Part shown: piece after piece, positions 41,715 to 49,992 of the stretch
How positions within the stretch are numbered: position 1 is the first letter of the stretch
How the letters are laid out: each line of letters starts with the position of its first letter
Source: a delta proteobacterium MLS_D
GTDB taxonomy: Bacteria > Desulfobacterota > Syntrophia > Syntrophales > UBA2210
Direction: 5' to 3'
Length of the DNA stretch: 51,917 bases
Assembly: GCA_002030015.1 (NCBI GenBank)
Contig: LQBH01000005.1
Span: forward strand, 1-51,917
Translations under genes and position numbers: made by a program
The notes under the pieces: model-generated
What the model was told of the DNA's origin: nothing
Seen by the model: the letters and a program-made list of their open reading frames with translations, nothing else
Database searches by the model: none

Positions 41715-42932
41715 TCAATCGAATAACGCCTGTACCACGTAATCGACGCGTCTCAGAGCGGCCAGCGCCGAAGCGGCCTCCCGGGGCGATAAATTCTCAA
41801 TCCGCTTCTGCGGCAGTGCGGCGTCGATGCGGTCCAGCGCATTTTTCAGGCGCAGATCGTCGTCCATGGCACTGATGAACATCTCCTTCACCTCCCGGCC
41901 GATTCCCCCCCTCGACGGACCCTTTGCCTTGCGCGCCAATAGCTCGGCGGCGGTTCTCAAGCTCCGCAGCCTGCCTGCCGCCGCTTCCATGGTATCTCCG
42001 GAATAGTCAAGCCGGTCCCGGTAATGACCGTACATCAGGAAAAACCGCACTTCGGCCGCCCGGTATCCCCGTTCGAGCAAATCGTTGATGTACAGGATAT
42101 TCCCCCGGCTTTTGGACATTTTTTTTCCGCCCACGAGCAAATGCTCCCCGTGGAGCCAGAATCGCGCCATGGGTCGGGGCCGGATAGATTCCAGGACGGC
42201 CATGGTGTAGTCGTGATGGCGAATTAAATTGTCCACGCCGCCACAGTAAATGGAAAGCGTTCCGTCGGTGTATGCCGAGATGACGCTCGCGTCCTGAATA
42301 TTCCAGGACGGCCGCCCCCTGCCGAGAGGCGTGTCACGGCAGACATCGTCATCTCCGTCGACGCATCCGTGCCAGAGAATGAAATCGCCCAGGTTCCACC
42401 GGTCGCCGGGATAGGTGTCTCGGTGAAAACGCCGCCGTTTTTTCGGCCACCGGTGCATGTCAAGACCGTAGAGTGACCCGAAGCGTGGATATTTCAGGGG
42501 ATCGAAGTATATGTTGTCGCCGTGGCGATAGGCGATTCTCCGGTCGAGCAGAAGAGCGCTGATCTGCACCGCCTCATCCACGTATTCTGAGGCCTTGCCC
42601 AGAAAATCGACGGGGCGCGCCCGCAACAGGTTCAGCTCGTCCAGGAAAATATCGATATTGCGTTGCGTCATGGCGAGCACGACCGTTCCCGTCCGTTCCG
42701 CTTCACGGATCGCCTTGTCTTCTATGTCCGTGATCACCATCCCCCGGCTCACGCTGAATCCCCGGTATTCCAGGTAACGGACAAGCAGGTCTTCGAAAAG
42801 AAAGGTCCGGTAATTGCCGATGTGGGCGCGCCGGTACACGGAGGGTCCGCAGGTGAAGACCGTGACCAGGTCTCTGTCGACGGGCCGGAACGGTTGCAGG
42901 TTTCTGCCGAGCGTATTGAATAAACGCAGCAC
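41715..42932 (-). CDS. cysteinyl-tRNA synthetase paralogue with altered zinc site
   Basis: The 405-residue protein is a class I synthetase: FTCGPSVYRRAHIGNYRTF holds Cys28 and the HIGH-type HIGN, and KMSKSRGN (271-278) is the KMSKS loop. The overall fold follows CysRS, but compared with E. coli zinc ligands as I recall them (Cys28, Cys209, His234, Glu238), the second becomes Asp214 (WNIQDASV) and the fourth Thr243 (RHHDYT). The zinc that reads the cysteine thiol is therefore probably lost. It is also shorter than CysRS (about 460). It may charge or ligate another amino acid, or act without tRNA as MshC-type enzymes do. GTG 42932 has GAAGGAGG seven bases upstream. Confidence 0.8.
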   Translation of the reverse strand: MLRLFNTLGRNLQPFRPVDRDLVTVFTCGPSVYRRAHIGNYRTFLFEDLLVRYLEYRGFSVSRGMVITDIEDKAIREAERTGTVVLAMTQRNIDIFLDELNLLRARPVDFLGKASEYVDEAVQISALLLDRRIAYRHGDNIYFDPLKYPRFGSLYGLDMHRWPKKRRRFHRDTYPGDRWNLGDFILWHGCVDGDDDVCRDTPLGRGRPSWNIQDASVISAYTDGTLSIYCGGVDNLIRHHDYTMAVLESIRPRPMARFWLHGEHLLVGGKKMSKSRGNILYINDLLERGYRAAEVRFFLMYGHYRDRLDYSGDTMEAAAGRLRSLRTAAELLARKAKGPSRGGIGREVKEMFISAMDDDLRLKNALDRIDAALPQKRIENLSPREAASALAALRRVDYVVQALFD

Positions 42933-43030
42933 GGATGAACCTCCTTCGCGTTTGTCGCCTGTCCGTAAATGACTCATACCATGAACGATCAGCCCCCGGC
43001 AAGGTGACGGACGGGAACTAACCGGCTTTA

Positions 43031-44299
43031 CTACATGTTCCGGTAAGATCTGCTGTAACTACCGAACAGGAACACGATCACGGCAAGCAGCGTCCCGCCC
43101 GTTCGAATGGTGGCCAGAACACCGAAAGCATCGGCCATGGAGCTTATGAGCATGTTGCCCAGGGGAAGCGCGGAAAAGGTCAGCATGTAAATGCTCATGA
43201 CGCGCCCGTGATACCGCCGGTCGGATTTCTCCATGATGAGCGACGCGTTGAGAGAAAGATAGCAGGCCGACATGAACCCCACGGTGAAGAGCACGCACAT
43301 TCCCGGAACGTACGTCCGGACGAACGAAAAGGCGACAAGCAAAAGGCCGAAGGATATGCCAAGGGAAAGCTGAACCAGGCCGGGACGCCGGAGTCTTCGA
43401 ATTGACGCGATGACCAGCGACCCGATCAGCCCCCCGATGCCGTTGACCATCATGAGAATACCCAGTCCGCCGGGGCCGATGTGATACACTTTTTTGGCGA
43501 CAACGGGCATCAGCGCCTGGTAAGGCATGCCGAGAATGATGGGCGCCAGGCTCAGTATGAGCAGTACCAAAAGCACCGGATTGTCCCGGATATAGGCGAA
43601 ACCGTCCATCAGGGAACGGAACCCCGTCAAGCCGTCTCCGTCGTCGCCGCGGCCCTTGTCTGAAAGCCGGGAAAGACCCAAAAACACGAGGAGAAGCATA
43701 ACGGCCATGAGGACATATACGCCGCCCACGCCGATCCAGGGCAGGCCGATAAGCGCGCCCGCCAGGGGCGGACCCAGCACGCGGCTCGCATTGAGACCGG
43801 CGCCGCTGAGGGCGATGGCGTTCATGAGGCGCGGCGGACTGATAAGATCGGCCACGAAGGACTGGCGGGCCGGCATGTGAAAGGTGAATGCCGAACCCAT
43901 AACAACGCTTATGCAGAGCATATGCCAGAGCTTAATGAGACCGGTGAGTACCAGGACGGCCATGAGTACGGCGCCCGTCACGAGCAGGACCTGGGTGATC
44001 ATGATGATGCGGAGTCTCGAATGGCGATCCGCCGCGATACCGCCGACGAGCGACAGGAACAGCATGGGCAGGCCGAAACCCAGCGAGATGACGCCTATCG
44101 ACGAAGCAACGCCCGTCAGTTCAAAGGCGAAGTACCCGTTGACGAAGAAATACATCTGCATGGCCAGGACGCCCGGCAGCATGCCCAGCCAGAGTGTTCG
44201 AAAATCCCGTTCTTCCAGCGCGGGAAACATTCTGCCCAGACCCGACAGCACACCGCCCACGGCGGTCCTTTTATGGCTGAACTGGTCGTCATTCGTCAT
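43031..44299 (-). CDS. MFS transporter
   Basis: The 422-residue protein has about twelve membrane helices and Major Facilitator features, including GGIAADRHSRLRI between helices 2 and 3 and a matching loop in the second half (SIRRLRRPGLVQLS). The start (ALEERDFRTLWLGMLPGVLAMQMYF-like region) resembles the EntS/MFS_3 group of exporters for siderophores, drugs or metabolites. No substrate can be named. It follows the YchF gene by 21 bases in the same direction and is followed after 98 bases by the CysRS-like gene, a possible operon. Confidence 0.9.
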   Translation of the reverse strand: MTNDDQFSHKRTAVGGVLSGLGRMFPALEERDFRTLWLGMLPGVLAMQMYFFVNGYFAFELTGVASSIGVISLGFGLPMLFLSLVGGIAADRHSRLRIIMITQVLLVTGAVLMAVLVLTGLIKLWHMLCISVVMGSAFTFHMPARQSFVADLISPPRLMNAIALSGAGLNASRVLGPPLAGALIGLPWIGVGGVYVLMAVMLLLVFLGLSRLSDKGRGDDGDGLTGFRSLMDGFAYIRDNPVLLVLLILSLAPIILGMPYQALMPVVAKKVYHIGPGGLGILMMVNGIGGLIGSLVIASIRRLRRPGLVQLSLGISFGLLLVAFSFVRTYVPGMCVLFTVGFMSACYLSLNASLIMEKSDRRYHGRVMSIYMLTFSALPLGNMLISSMADAFGVLATIRTGGTLLAVIVFLFGSYSRSYRNM

Positions 44300-44320
44300 G
44301 TTTCCGTCGCCGCGGGCGCC

Positions 44321-45391
44321 TCAGACACTGAACCGTATGTTGAGAATGTCGCCGTCGTGAACCACGTAATCCTTGCCTTCCAGGCGGAATTTCCCCTGTT
44401 CCTTGACGGCCTTTTCGGAACCGCAGGCGATGAAATCATCATAGGAAAAACATTCCGCGCGAATAAACCCGCGGGCGAGATCGGAATGAATGGTCCCGGC
44501 CGCGTCGAGCGCCGTCTCACCGCGGCGCAGCGTCCAGGCCCGGACTTCGTCGGAACCGACGGTGAGAAAACTGATATACCCGAGGGTTTCGTAAGCAAAA
44601 CGGGTCAACCTGCTCCGTGCGGACTCGGAAATGCCCATATCGTCCATAAACAGTTTCGCCTCTTCCTCGTCGCTCAGGCGACACAATTCCATTTCGAACG
44701 CACCGGCGAATTCGATGACCCGGAACCGTTGCTCCAGAGCACGTATCAACGCGTCGTTTTTGCCGAAATTTGTCTCCGATGAATTGACGATGACCAGAAC
44801 CGGCTTTTTCGACACAAACTGAAAACCGCTGATAATCCGGTTTTCTTCGTCACTGAAGTCCATATCTCTAAGAGAACGGTTCTCGTTGAGCCATTCCTGA
44901 AGGCGAACAAGAATCGTCTGTTCCGCCTGCAACTCCGGTGTTTTCTTGCCACGCTCGATGGTGTGGGTGATGCGTTCCAGCCGCTGTTCCACCATGATAA
45001 GATCGGTCAGCAGGAGTTCCGTTTCCAGGGCATCCAGGTCCCGCAAGGGATCGGGTTCCCCTTCTATATCGTCGGGAAAATTTCGAAGCACCAGCGCCAG
45101 CGCGTCCATCGTTTTGACGAGGGCCATCTGGGATGCCGAAAATCCGCCGTTCCGGGCCGATCCTTCCGAAAAGCCAACAAAATCAACACATTCGATGGTA
45201 GCGTGAATAATTTTTTTTGGCAGATACATTTCCGCGAGACGATCGACACGTTCGTCGCCTACGGTAACCACGGCCAGGTTCGGTTCGGCCTTGGTTGAAC
45301 CATATCCGCCGACGGAAACATCCGAACCTGTCAGGGCGTTGAAGATAGTGGTCTTTCCCGAACCGGGCAGACCGAGAAATCCTATTTTCAT
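44321..45391 (-). CDS. ychF: YchF/OBG-family P-loop ATPase/GTPase
   Basis: The 356-residue protein begins MKIGFLGLPGSGKTTIFNAL with the P-loop, has DFVGFSEGSARNGGFSASQM as switch/G3 region and ends with a TGS-like domain (AWTLRRGETALDAAGTIHSD...YVVHDGDILNIRF). It is a recognisable YchF relative, with the IVNSSETNFGK segment in place of the usual NKxD-type motif (YchF prefers ATP). It is somewhat divergent from classic YchF. The start is ATG 45391, where the P-loop domain begins; a longer in-frame extension is not coding. It is divergent from the 29-residue membrane protein. Confidence 0.88.
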   Translation of the reverse strand: MKIGFLGLPGSGKTTIFNALTGSDVSVGGYGSTKAEPNLAVVTVGDERVDRLAEMYLPKKIIHATIECVDFVGFSEGSARNGGFSASQMALVKTMDALALVLRNFPDDIEGEPDPLRDLDALETELLLTDLIMVEQRLERITHTIERGKKTPELQAEQTILVRLQEWLNENRSLRDMDFSDEENRIISGFQFVSKKPVLVIVNSSETNFGKNDALIRALEQRFRVIEFAGAFEMELCRLSDEEEAKLFMDDMGISESARSRLTRFAYETLGYISFLTVGSDEVRAWTLRRGETALDAAGTIHSDLARGFIRAECFSYDDFIACGSEKAVKEQGKFRLEGKDYVVHDGDILNIRFSV

Positions 45392-45506
45392 GGGACTGTG
45401 TACCCTCCTTACAATACGGCAGCGAAACAATATCCGGAACTTAGGCCCCGCGCCACGGTCTGTCAAGGGCTTTTCACCGGCCCTCCGGAATTCGTCGCCA
45501 CGACCC

Positions 45507-45535
45507 TTGTGCGGGGCGCCGCCGATGATTATATT
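45507..45535 (+). promoter_or_regulatory. promoter of the 29-residue membrane protein
   Basis: TTGTGC (45507-45512), a 17-base spacer and TATATT (45530-45535) lie 33 bases before the TTG start. Confidence 0.5.
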
Positions 45536-45568
45536 ATTTATCATTAAATGCGGAGGAGACCGAAATTC

Positions 45569-45658
45569 TTGAAGGAACTGTTACTGATCGCTCTTGTCGT
45601 CGGCGCCTGGTTCGCGCTTCAGGTATGGATACTACCCCGTCTCGGCGTTAAGACCTGA
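45569..45658 (+). CDS. 29-residue single-helix membrane protein
   Basis: The frame starts TTG 45569 with GGAGGAG at 45552-45558 and reads MKELLLIALVVGAWFALQVW, then ILPRLGVKT, ending at TGA 45656-45658. It is one hydrophobic helix followed by a short PRLGV-type tail. I recall similar tiny proteins (WF-LQ-WVLPRLGVPT style) next to unrelated genes in deltaproteobacteria. The promoter, ribosome site and amphipathic ends support a real gene. Function is unknown; it probably sits in the inner membrane. A GC hairpin follows the stop. Confidence 0.6.
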   Translation: MKELLLIALVVGAWFALQVWILPRLGVKT

Positions 45659-45820
45659 CTGCGGGACGCCTGCCGGTCGGCAGACGAAACAACCGCCCCT
45701 GATTCCCCCCGTGACACCAACGGCCCCGGCGGCTGAAAAGAACTACAGATTCGTCCCGCTTACTGACGTCGTCGGGTTGGACCGGTGGGCCTGTCATCCT
45801 TCCCCTAAAAAAATTCCCCT

Positions 45821-46951
45821 TTACGACAACGTCTTGGTGAACCGCCTCGAGGCGACCCAGAGCACCGTCGTTCCCATTACCGCCAGGGCCGCCATCTGGG
45901 GCCACAGGATGTCCGCGCCGATTCCCTTGAGAAAAATACCGCGGACTATCACGAGAAAATAGCGCAAGGGGTTTATATAGGTGAGCCATTGCACCGGTTC
46001 GGGCATGTTTGCGATGGGAAACATGAACCCTGACAAAAGCACGGCGGGGAAGAAAAAGAAGAACGTGCCCATCAGCGCCTGCTGCTGCGTCCTGCTCACG
46101 GTGGAAATCAGGAGCCCCGCGCCGAGAGCGGTCATGAGGTACAGCGCCGTCGCGAAAAAGAGCAGCAGCAGGCTGCCGCGTATGGGCACCTCGAACCAGA
46201 ACGCACCCACGACGGTTATGATGATCACGTCGATGAACCCGATGATGCCGAAGGGAATTGTTTTTCCGAGGATGAACTCGAGCGGGGTGATGGGCGTCAC
46301 CATGATCTGCTCCATGGTACCGATTTCCTTTTCGCGAACAACGGCCATGCTGGTCAGCATCAGCGTGATAAGCATGACCATCATGGCGATGACGCCCGGG
46401 ACGTAAAAGTTCCTGCTTTCCAGGTTTTCATTGAACCAGGCCCTCGTTCGAAGCTCGACGGCTTCGTACTCCTCCGTCGTCCCCAACGCGCGGCCGAGCC
46501 GTTCCATCATTACTTCCCGCGAAAAATCGGCTGTCACGCCGGCGACGTACCCGAGCATGATACCGGCCGTGTTCGAATCCGTTCCATCAATGATAACCTG
46601 AAGATGGGCGGTCCGACCGGCGCGCAGATTCTCCTCAAACCCCTCGTCCATGACCAGCGCCATCCGGACATCTCCCCTGTCGATAAGCCGCATCGTTTCA
46701 GCCGGATCCCGCGGGTACGCCGTGATATTGAAATAGTCCGAGGCTCCGAAACGGGCGGCGAGATCGCGCCCGGCGGCGCTGTTGCCGGCGTCGTACACCG
46801 CTGTGGGAACATGGCGCACGTCGGTGCTGACGGCGTAACCAAAAATGAGCAACTGAAGCACGGGGACCACGAAAATAATCGCCTTCATTCGAGGATCCCG
46901 AAACACTTGAATGAATTCCTTGATCACCATCTGAACAATTCGTTCACCCAC
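45821..46951 (-). CDS. ybhR: ABC-2 type export permease, second of pair (YbhR-like)
   Basis: The 376-residue permease has an N-terminal helix near 25-45, a large periplasmic domain (about 50-170) and five C-terminal helices (FYVPGVIAMMVMLITLMLTSM, IPFGIIGFIDVIIITVVGAFW, LLLLFFATALYLMTALGAGLL, GTFFFFFPAVLLSGFMFPI, LWPQMAALAVMGTTVLWVA). The REKEIGTMEQIMVTP loop is the usual contact with the ATPase. It is the last gene of a five-gene leftward operon and starts 3 bases after the previous stop. The layout matches E. coli YbhGFSR-type exporters of drugs or cations. Confidence 0.9.
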   Translation of the reverse strand: MGERIVQMVIKEFIQVFRDPRMKAIIFVVPVLQLLIFGYAVSTDVRHVPTAVYDAGNSAAGRDLAARFGASDYFNITAYPRDPAETMRLIDRGDVRMALVMDEGFEENLRAGRTAHLQVIIDGTDSNTAGIMLGYVAGVTADFSREVMMERLGRALGTTEEYEAVELRTRAWFNENLESRNFYVPGVIAMMVMLITLMLTSMAVVREKEIGTMEQIMVTPITPLEFILGKTIPFGIIGFIDVIIITVVGAFWFEVPIRGSLLLLFFATALYLMTALGAGLLISTVSRTQQQALMGTFFFFFPAVLLSGFMFPIANMPEPVQWLTYINPLRYFLVIVRGIFLKGIGADILWPQMAALAVMGTTVLWVASRRFTKTLS

Positions 46952-46954
46952 GGT

Positions 46955-48088
46955 TCACTCCAGACGCTTTCTGAATTTCACGTTCGCCGTGACAACCATG
47001 ACGCAGCCGAACAGCAGCAGCAGGCCCGCCTCGACATACAGAATGTCGAGACCGACCCCCTTCAGATAGATTCCTTTCAGCAACGCCACGAAATACCGGG
47101 CCGGAATAATATAGGTGATGGACTGTATAACCTGCGGCATTGTGCTGATGGGGTACATGAACCCGGACAGAAGAAACGACGGCAGAAAAGTGGTCACGAT
47201 CGCCGCCTGGCTCGCCAGCAGCTGGTTCTTTGTTACGATGCTGATCAGCATACCCAGGGAAAGCGCGCCTGACAGGAAAACTGCTGCCGTACCGAAAAGA
47301 AGCGCCACGCTTCCCCTCAGCGGCACCTGGAAGAGGAATTCCCCCATGAGAACGGCCAGGAGGACGTCGAACAGACCGATGGTGAAATAGGGAATCAGTT
47401 TGCCCAGGACGAGCTCAGGCACCTTGACGGGCGTTGAGATCAACTGCTCCATGGTGCCCCGTTCCCACTCGCGGGCCACGGTGAGCGACGTGAGGAGGGC
47501 GGCTATTATCGACATAATGACGGCGATGAGGCCGGGAATGATATAATTCTTCGAATCCAGGTCCGGGTTGTACCAGACCCGGGTTCGCACATCGAGCGGC
47601 GGTGCCGGCTCGACGCCTTCCAGGCGGCGGGATTTCGCCGCGGCGACCTCCTGTGAATATATCAGCGTGACCGCCTCGGCGTACCCGGCGGCAAGGGTGG
47701 CGGTGTTCGAATCGCTGCCGTCGATAATCAGTTGAACCTCCGCTTTTCGCCCCGACGCCGTCCTGCCGGCGAAATCCACAGGAACCACCAGGCCCGCCAG
47801 CGCCACGCCGGCGTCGACGGCTCTCTCTATTTCCCGGTAGTTATCCACGTACCGGTACAGCGAGAAGTAGGGAGACCCGGTAAAACGGCTTATAAACTCC
47901 CGGCTTTCGTGGGTGCCGTCCTGGTCCCAGACGACCAGGGGCACGTTATCCACGTCCAGCGTGAGCGCGTACCCGAACAGAAAAAGAAGCAACATGGGAA
48001 TGGCGATCGCCATGCCGAGGCTGCGAGGATCCCTGGCGATCTGTATAAATTCCTTGCGCGACACGGCCCATAGACGCCGCAGATTCAT
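46955..48088 (-). CDS. ybhS: ABC-2 type export permease, first of pair (YbhS-like)
   Basis: The 377-residue protein is a close structural twin of the following permease: RKEFIQIARDPRSLGMAIAIP at the start, a periplasmic domain, then YIIPGLIAVIMSIIAALLTSL, the AREWERGTMEQLISTPV coupling loop and four further helices. Its start overlaps the stop of the upstream ATPase gene by 4 bases (ATGA). The two permeases probably form a heterodimeric channel powered by the two ATPases and linked to the periplasmic HlyD protein. Confidence 0.9.
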   Translation of the reverse strand: MNLRRLWAVSRKEFIQIARDPRSLGMAIAIPMLLLFLFGYALTLDVDNVPLVVWDQDGTHESREFISRFTGSPYFSLYRYVDNYREIERAVDAGVALAGLVVPVDFAGRTASGRKAEVQLIIDGSDSNTATLAAGYAEAVTLIYSQEVAAAKSRRLEGVEPAPPLDVRTRVWYNPDLDSKNYIIPGLIAVIMSIIAALLTSLTVAREWERGTMEQLISTPVKVPELVLGKLIPYFTIGLFDVLLAVLMGEFLFQVPLRGSVALLFGTAAVFLSGALSLGMLISIVTKNQLLASQAAIVTTFLPSFLLSGFMYPISTMPQVIQSITYIIPARYFVALLKGIYLKGVGLDILYVEAGLLLLFGCVMVVTANVKFRKRLE

Positions 48089-49059
48089 CGCCGAACCTCC
48101 TGCTGCGGTTCTTCCTCCCGGTCCCTGTTTTCGACGAGGGAAACAAAGACGTCTTCAAGCGACGCTGCGACGGGTTCGATCCGCTCAACGGCGAACCCCT
48201 GTTCCGGCAGCATCACCCGCAGGTCGCCCAGAACCCGTTCGCCTTCGTCCGTCACCACGTGCAGGCCGCGCCCGAAGAGCGCCGCTTCCTTCACGCCGGG
48301 CATTGCCGCTATCACCTCCATTGCCTCGTTGGGCCTCTCGCAGTAAACCTCGAGAACGTCCTCCCGCATCAGATCCCTTTTCAGCTCCTCCGGCGCTCCC
48401 AGGGCGATCAGCCCTCCCCGGTATATAAGGCCCAGCCGGTCGCAGTATTCAGCTTCGTCCATGTAATGGGTTGTGACGAACACGGTAACGCCCGATCCGG
48501 ACAGCTCGTAGATCAGGTCCCAGAAACGCCGCCTGCTGACGGGATCGACTCCCGACGTCGGTTCGTCGAGAAAAATGACGGGAGGCTCGTGCAGAACGGC
48601 GCAGCCAAGTGCCAGCCTCTGCTTCCATCCTCCGGCAAGAACACCCGCGGGAGACGAACGATGCTCCGTCAAACCGGCCATCTCGATCACCCATTCCTTG
48701 CGTTCCTGTTTCCTGCTCGAAGGAATCCGATAAATTCCGCTGTAAAAATTTATATTTTCCTCGACCGTCAGATCTTCGTAGAGAGAAAATTTCTGGCTCA
48801 TGTAGCCGATGCGCGTTTTGATGAGTTCGGGCTGGTTTCGAATATCGAAACCCGCCACGGTTCCCGTCCCCCCGGTCGGGGCGAGAATGCCGCAGAGCAT
48901 GCGTATGGTGGTGGACTTGCCGGCGCCGTTGGGCCCGAGAAAACCGAAGATCTCTCCCGTGGTCACGGAAAAACTGATACGGTCCACGGCTATGAAGTCT
49001 CCGAAGCGTCGTTCCAGGTTCTCCACGGAAACCGCCGTTTGGCCCTGTTCTTTATCCAT
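48085..49059 (-). CDS. ABC transporter ATP-binding protein (YbhF half)
   Basis: The 324-residue ATPase has Walker A GPNGAGKS, signature LAGGWKQRLALG (a variant of LSGGxxQ), Walker B VIFLDEPTSGVDP and H-loop THYMDEAEYCD, plus a C-terminal extension. E. coli YbhF fuses two such units in one chain; here two separate genes overlap by 8 bases. The start is ATG 49059, inside the end of the neighbouring ATPase gene. A longer frame to 49224 lies inside that gene and is a shadow. Confidence 0.92.
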   Translation of the reverse strand: MDKEQGQTAVSVENLERRFGDFIAVDRISFSVTTGEIFGFLGPNGAGKSTTIRMLCGILAPTGGTGTVAGFDIRNQPELIKTRIGYMSQKFSLYEDLTVEENINFYSGIYRIPSSRKQERKEWVIEMAGLTEHRSSPAGVLAGGWKQRLALGCAVLHEPPVIFLDEPTSGVDPVSRRRFWDLIYELSGSGVTVFVTTHYMDEAEYCDRLGLIYRGGLIALGAPEELKRDLMREDVLEVYCERPNEAMEVIAAMPGVKEAALFGRGLHVVTDEGERVLGDLRVMLPEQGFAVERIEPVAASLEDVFVSLVENRDREEEPQQEVRR

Positions 49060-49990
49060 GGATTCCGTTCTCCCGGTCTTTCGCAAGAACAGATACAAAA
49101 ACATCTTCCAGCGCCGGTTCGACAGGCCGAATGTCCCCGACTTCGATCCCCTCTTTTCGAAGAATCTCCGCGACCGTTTCCGTATGCTTTTCCGGCATGC
49201 CGGTCGCCACGTGCACCTTGTCACCGAACAGGCTGACCGCCTCGGTTCCCATCTCGTTCCTCAAAACAGCCGCGGCGCGACGCGGGACGTTAGCGCGGAC
49301 TTCCAGGATCGTCTCTTTCATGAGCCGCTTCACGTCGGTCGGCGTTCCCGTCGCCAGCAACCGCCCCCTGTGCATGAGCCCGATGTTCCCGCACCGCTCG
49401 GCCTCGTCCAGGTAAGCTGTTGAAATAACGATACTGACCCCCTCCGATGGCAGTCTGTACAGAATACGCCAGAAATCCCGCCGTGAAACAGGATCGACGC
49501 CGTTCGTTGGTTCATCGAGCAGCAGAAGCTCGGGCCGGTGAACAAGGGCACAGGCCAGGCCGAGTTTCTGCTTCATGCCGCCGGAAAGATTGCCGGCAAT
49601 TCTCTTTTGAAAAGCCTCAAGACCGCTGAATGAAAGAAGTTCAGGGACTGTTTTCCGCCTTTGACGGACCGGCACACCATAGATATCCCCGTAGAACTCT
49701 ATGTTTTCGATTACCGTCAGATCTTCATAGAGACCAAAGCGCTGGCTCATGTACCCGATCCGCTCCTTGATCCTTTCCGCTTCGTGAACCGAGTGATGAC
49801 CCAACACCCACGCCTCGCCGGACGTCGGTTCCATGACGGCTGCAAGCAGGCGCATGACCGTTGTCTTGCCGGCACCATCGGGACCGACGAGACCGAATAT
49901 ACCGCCGGAAGACACGCTCAGGGTAAACTGGTCAACGGCTTTGACCCCGTTGAATGTTTTTGTCAGGTTGTCTGTGCGCAGGGCATCCAT
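49052..49990 (-). CDS. ABC transporter ATP-binding protein (other YbhF half)
   Basis: The 312-residue ATPase has Walker A GPDGAGKTT, signature LSGGMKQKLGLA, Walker B LLLLDEPTNGVDP and the switch ISTAYLDEAERC, in which the usual H-loop His (as in TTHYMDEA of the partner) is replaced by Ala-Tyr. The missing H-loop His suggests one of the two nucleotide sites is degenerate, as in many heteromeric exporters. ATG 49990 lies 2 bases after the HlyD stop, with only a weak ribosome site, so translation is probably coupled. Confidence 0.92.
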   Translation of the reverse strand: MDALRTDNLTKTFNGVKAVDQFTLSVSSGGIFGLVGPDGAGKTTVMRLLAAVMEPTSGEAWVLGHHSVHEAERIKERIGYMSQRFGLYEDLTVIENIEFYGDIYGVPVRQRRKTVPELLSFSGLEAFQKRIAGNLSGGMKQKLGLACALVHRPELLLLDEPTNGVDPVSRRDFWRILYRLPSEGVSIVISTAYLDEAERCGNIGLMHRGRLLATGTPTDVKRLMKETILEVRANVPRRAAAVLRNEMGTEAVSLFGDKVHVATGMPEKHTETVAEILRKEGIEVGDIRPVEPALEDVFVSVLAKDRENGIHG

Positions 49991-49992
49991 GA

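Noticed and set aside
49059-49224. N-terminal extension of the ATPase gene at 48085-49059
   Set aside because: It overlaps most of the end of the neighbouring ATPase in another frame and lacks ABC-domain sequence. The real start with MDKEQGQTAVSVENLERRFG is at 49059.
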